Shown: in pieces, positions 61,836-64,000 of the stretch
Layout of the letters: each line of letters starts with the position of its first letter
How positions within the stretch are numbered: the stretch's first letter is position 1
Origin: Cladosporium sp. IMV 00045
Lineage: Eukaryota; Ascomycota; Dothideomycetes; Cladosporiales; Cladosporiaceae
DNA length: 64,000 nucleotides
Direction: 5' to 3'
Assembly: GCA_001931905.2 (NCBI GenBank)
Contig: MSJI02000838.1
Span: forward strand, 68,127-132,126
Notes under the pieces: model-generated
Seen by the model: only the letters and a program-made list of their open reading frames with translations
Database searches by the model: none
What the model was told of the DNA's origin: nothing
Position numbers and translations under genes: made by a program

Positions 61836-64000
61836 ATGGCAGGCCTTTTCGACCGATCGGACAGCCCGTCGGGATCTCACAGATCTCGACCCATGCCTTC
61901 GTCTTCATTTCGCGCAAATTCAACGCTCTCTGGCTCCCCATCACGAGCAGCTTCTACAGCTCGCCTCGCCGCGTCACCCGCATCTCCCTCAACGCGTGGA
62001 CAAATACCCATTTCGAAGAATGGCGAATCTGGACCCGGCCTCGAGAATGACTCCCCACTTGCTGGAGCTTCAGGCACATCGGTGCCCGGACCAGGCCCGT
62101 CGTCTCTATCGCAGGCTCTGCGAGGCTCGATGGGGCGGTCACCACCCAGATTCGCAAACGCTTCGCAAGCCGATACATTCAGACAAGGTAGTCCCGGAAG
62201 GCGTGGGCCAGCAGGCGATATCAACCAGCTTGCAGGAAGTCCCAGACCTTCTGAGGACTTGGAAGTGCTGAGGAGACACTTGGTGGGTCCTCAAGGCGGC
62301 GGTTCGCAACCTAGCTCTTACAGAACGAACAATGGCTTCCCTACAAACAAAGATCAGGAACATCATGGCACGGATGAGCCAGACTTTTCAAGTCTGCAGC
62401 TACAAGGTGGAGATACCACAAGACATATCTACCGGTATGCTGAAAAGCGGGAGAGAGAGCAGGCTGAAGCAGAGGGACGTGAGTCAGGACGTATGAGGAG
62501 GAGCATGAGCGTATACCTTCCCAAAAACGACGAGGAAGAAGATGGAATATCCAACATCCAGGTTCCTGGCGGATTTCGAAGAGAACACCTCAAGCGTACA
62601 GCTGGTTCTCCTGCACCATCCAGCATCAACCCTCGGCAACGGGAGTATGGCACACTTGGAGGTGAAGAACAAACTCAGCAGAAAGCACCACCTCCAAAAT
62701 TCTTGACCAGTAACTTCATCGAGTTCTTGACGCTTTACGGCCACTTCGCTGGTGAGGACCTGGATGAGGACGACGAGGTTCTCGGCCCGGACGAGTACTT
62801 TTCTTCCGACGCTTACGATGATGCCACAACTGACGGCGAGGACCGACGATCTGAAGACGGCTGGGGAGAAGATTCAGCACTACTCACACCTGGCAAGCGC
62901 AGGCGCAAGAGAAAGACCAAAGAGACAGGCACTGGCTCACCGATGGGCGCTGCGATGCTTCTACTGAAGTCTTTCGTCGGGACCGGTGTCCTGTTCTTAC
63001 CGCGTGCATATCTCAACGGCGGCATGGCATTTTCCAACATCGTGCTTCTACTCATTGCTATCTTCTCTTACTACTGCTTTATCCTCTTGGTCAACACCAG
63101 ACTCAAGGTCAAGGCTTCTTTCGGCGACATGGGCGGTATCATCTACGGCAAGCACTTCCGCAACATGATCAACTTCTCCCTTGTCATTTCGCAGATCGGA
63201 TTTTCCAGCGCCTATATTGTGTTTGTCGGCGAGAACCTGCAGGCTTTCATTGAAGCCGTCTCGCACTGCAAGACATCCATCGATATCAAATGGGTGATTC
63301 TGATGCAGATGGTCATCTTCTTGCCCCTTTCGCTCTACCGCAACATCAACCACATCCAGAAGATGGCTCTCGCGGCCGACTTGTTCATCCTGCTTGGTTT
63401 GATCTACATCTACTTCTACGACATCAAGACCATCTCCCACCAAGGCGGCATCAGCGATATCGAGAACTTCAACCCCAAGGACTGGACCTTGTTCATCGGC
63501 ACTGCCATCTTCACTTTCGAGGGCATTGGCTTGATCATTCCCATCCAAGGCAGCATGAAAGACCCTAAGAAATTCCCTACCGTCCTCGCAAGCGTGATGG
63601 TCATCGTCGCCGTCTGCATGATCAGCATCGGAACACTCTCCTACGCCGCTTTCGGCAGCCACACGAAGACTGTCATCCTCTCCAACATGGGTCAGGACAA
63701 CAAGTTCGTCAACGGCGTGCAGTTCATCTACTCGGTAGCCATCCTCTTATCCACGCCACTGCAAATCTACCCAGCCATCGAGATCACAAGCCAGCAACTC
63801 TTCAGCCGCACCGGCAAGTATAACCCGTGGATCAAGTGGAAGAAGAACGTCTTCCGCTTCTTCATGGTCATGCTGTGCGCCATGATCGCCTGGCTGGGCG
63901 CCAATGATTTGGACAAGTTTGTTTCCATCGTTGGATCTTTCGCTTGTATTCCTCTTGTGTACATATACCCTGTGAGTATCCATCCGCCTGTTCCCTCCTG
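61836..64000 (+). CDS. AVT3: Vacuolar amino-acid transporter, AVT3/AVT4 type (5' part)
   Basis: The frame is open from ATG 61836 to a donor site at 63972 (GTGAGT, after FACIPLVYIYP), where an intron begins that runs off the window. The first 712 residues are seen. Residues 1-365 form a long, Ser/Pro/Gly-rich cytosolic tail with acidic patches. The transporter domain starts at SPMGAAMLLLKSFVGTGVLFLPRA, whose second half is the first helix of AAAP/AVT carriers, and continues with ASFGDMGGIIYGKHFRN, FIGTAIFTFEGIGLIIPI and YPAIEITSQQLF. This is the AVT3/4 branch, which exports neutral amino acids from the vacuole. The last helices are missing from view. Confidence 0.88.
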   Translation, partial: MAGLFDRSDSPSGSHRSRPMPSSSFRANSTLSGSPSRAASTARLAASPASPSTRGQIPISKNGESGPGLENDSPLAGASGTSVPGPGPSSLSQALRGSMGRSPPRFANASQADTFRQGSPGRRGPAGDINQLAGSPRPSEDLEVLRRHLVGPQGGGSQPSSYRTNNGFPTNKDQEHHGTDEPDFSSLQLQGGDTTRHIYRYAEKREREQAEAEGRESGRMRRSMSVYLPKNDEEEDGISNIQVPGGFRREHLKRTAGSPAPSSINPRQREYGTLGGEEQTQQKAPPPKFLTSNFIEFLTLYGHFAGEDLDEDDEVLGPDEYFSSDAYDDATTDGEDRRSEDGWGEDSALLTPGKRRRKRKTKETGTGSPMGAAMLLLKSFVGTGVLFLPRAYLNGGMAFSNIVLLLIAIFSYYCFILLVNTRLKVKASFGDMGGIIYGKHFRNMINFSLVISQIGFSSAYIVFVGENLQAFIEAVSHCKTSIDIKWVILMQMVIFLPLSLYRNINHIQKMALAADLFILLGLIYIYFYDIKTISHQGGISDIENFNPKDWTLFIGTAIFTFEGIGLIIPIQGSMKDPKKFPTVLASVMVIVAVCMISIGTLSYAAFGSHTKTVILSNMGQDNKFVNGVQFIYSVAILLSTPLQIYPAIEITSQQLFSRTGKYNPWIKWKKNVFRFFMVMLCAMIAWLGANDLDKFVSIVGSFACIPLVYIYPVSIHPPVPS

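Overview
This window is nuclear DNA of a filamentous ascomycete. Genes lie on both strands and most carry short introns of about 50-100 nt, with GT-AG ends and CTAAC/CTGAC branch points just before the acceptor. The protein set (SidD/SidF/SidH siderophore enzymes, RTA1, an ankyrin/CorA-like protein, an AVT-type transporter) and the moderately GC-rich codons suggest a Dothideomycete. A diverged duplicated segment around a scaffold gap (24.6-27.7 kb) would fit a species carrying two diverged gene copies, such as a Hortaea-like hybrid. That last point is a guess.

Housekeeping half, 1-34 kb. In order: the 3' end of an RTA1-like membrane protein; a small acidic hypothetical protein; a 1326-residue ankyrin protein with a CorA-like membrane end; a WrbA/Pst2-type quinone reductase; an SHPRH/Irc20-type SNF2-RING ubiquitin ligase; the GGTase-I beta subunit (Cdc43); proteasome subunit alpha type 3 (Pre10); a zinc-ribbon hypothetical protein whose zinc site exists only after splicing; a Ser/Pro-rich protein whose first exon overlaps the end of PRA1 in another frame; PRA1 itself; the ER J-protein Erj5 (with a frameshift) plus a second copy of its 3' part after a 20-N gap; the tiny ER protein Ysy6/RAMP4; the NatB subunit Naa25/Mdm20; and a repeat-rich Myb-like protein with a possible mitochondrial presequence.

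Siderophore cluster, 34.2-55.7 kb. The genes are sidF (-), sidH (+), an ABCB exporter (+), a sidI-type acyl-CoA ligase (+), a divergent SidA-like monooxygenase (-), a sidJ-type esterase (-) and the NRPS sidD/NPS6 (+). Together they would make anhydromevalonyl-CoA in peroxisomes (SidI then SidH), attach it to N5-hydroxyornithine (SidF), join three units into a fusarinine-type siderophore (SidD), export it or its fragments (ABC protein) and hydrolyse it after uptake (SidJ). SidF, SidH and SidI all end in PTS1 signals (AKL, SKL, ARL). Seven exact ATCWGATAA sites, the consensus of the iron-responsive GATA repressor SreA/Sre1, lie in the intergenic spaces of the cluster. No acetyltransferase of SidG type and no MirB-type importer is in the window. 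The SidA-like protein appears to lack the usual ornithine-binding residues, so its substrate is open.

Right flank, 56-64 kb: a PaiB-like FMN-binding protein, a secreted FAD/BBE oxidase, an MDR-family reductase and the start of an AVT3/4-type vacuolar amino-acid transporter that runs off the window. No rRNA, tRNA, CRISPR array or intact transposon was recognised.
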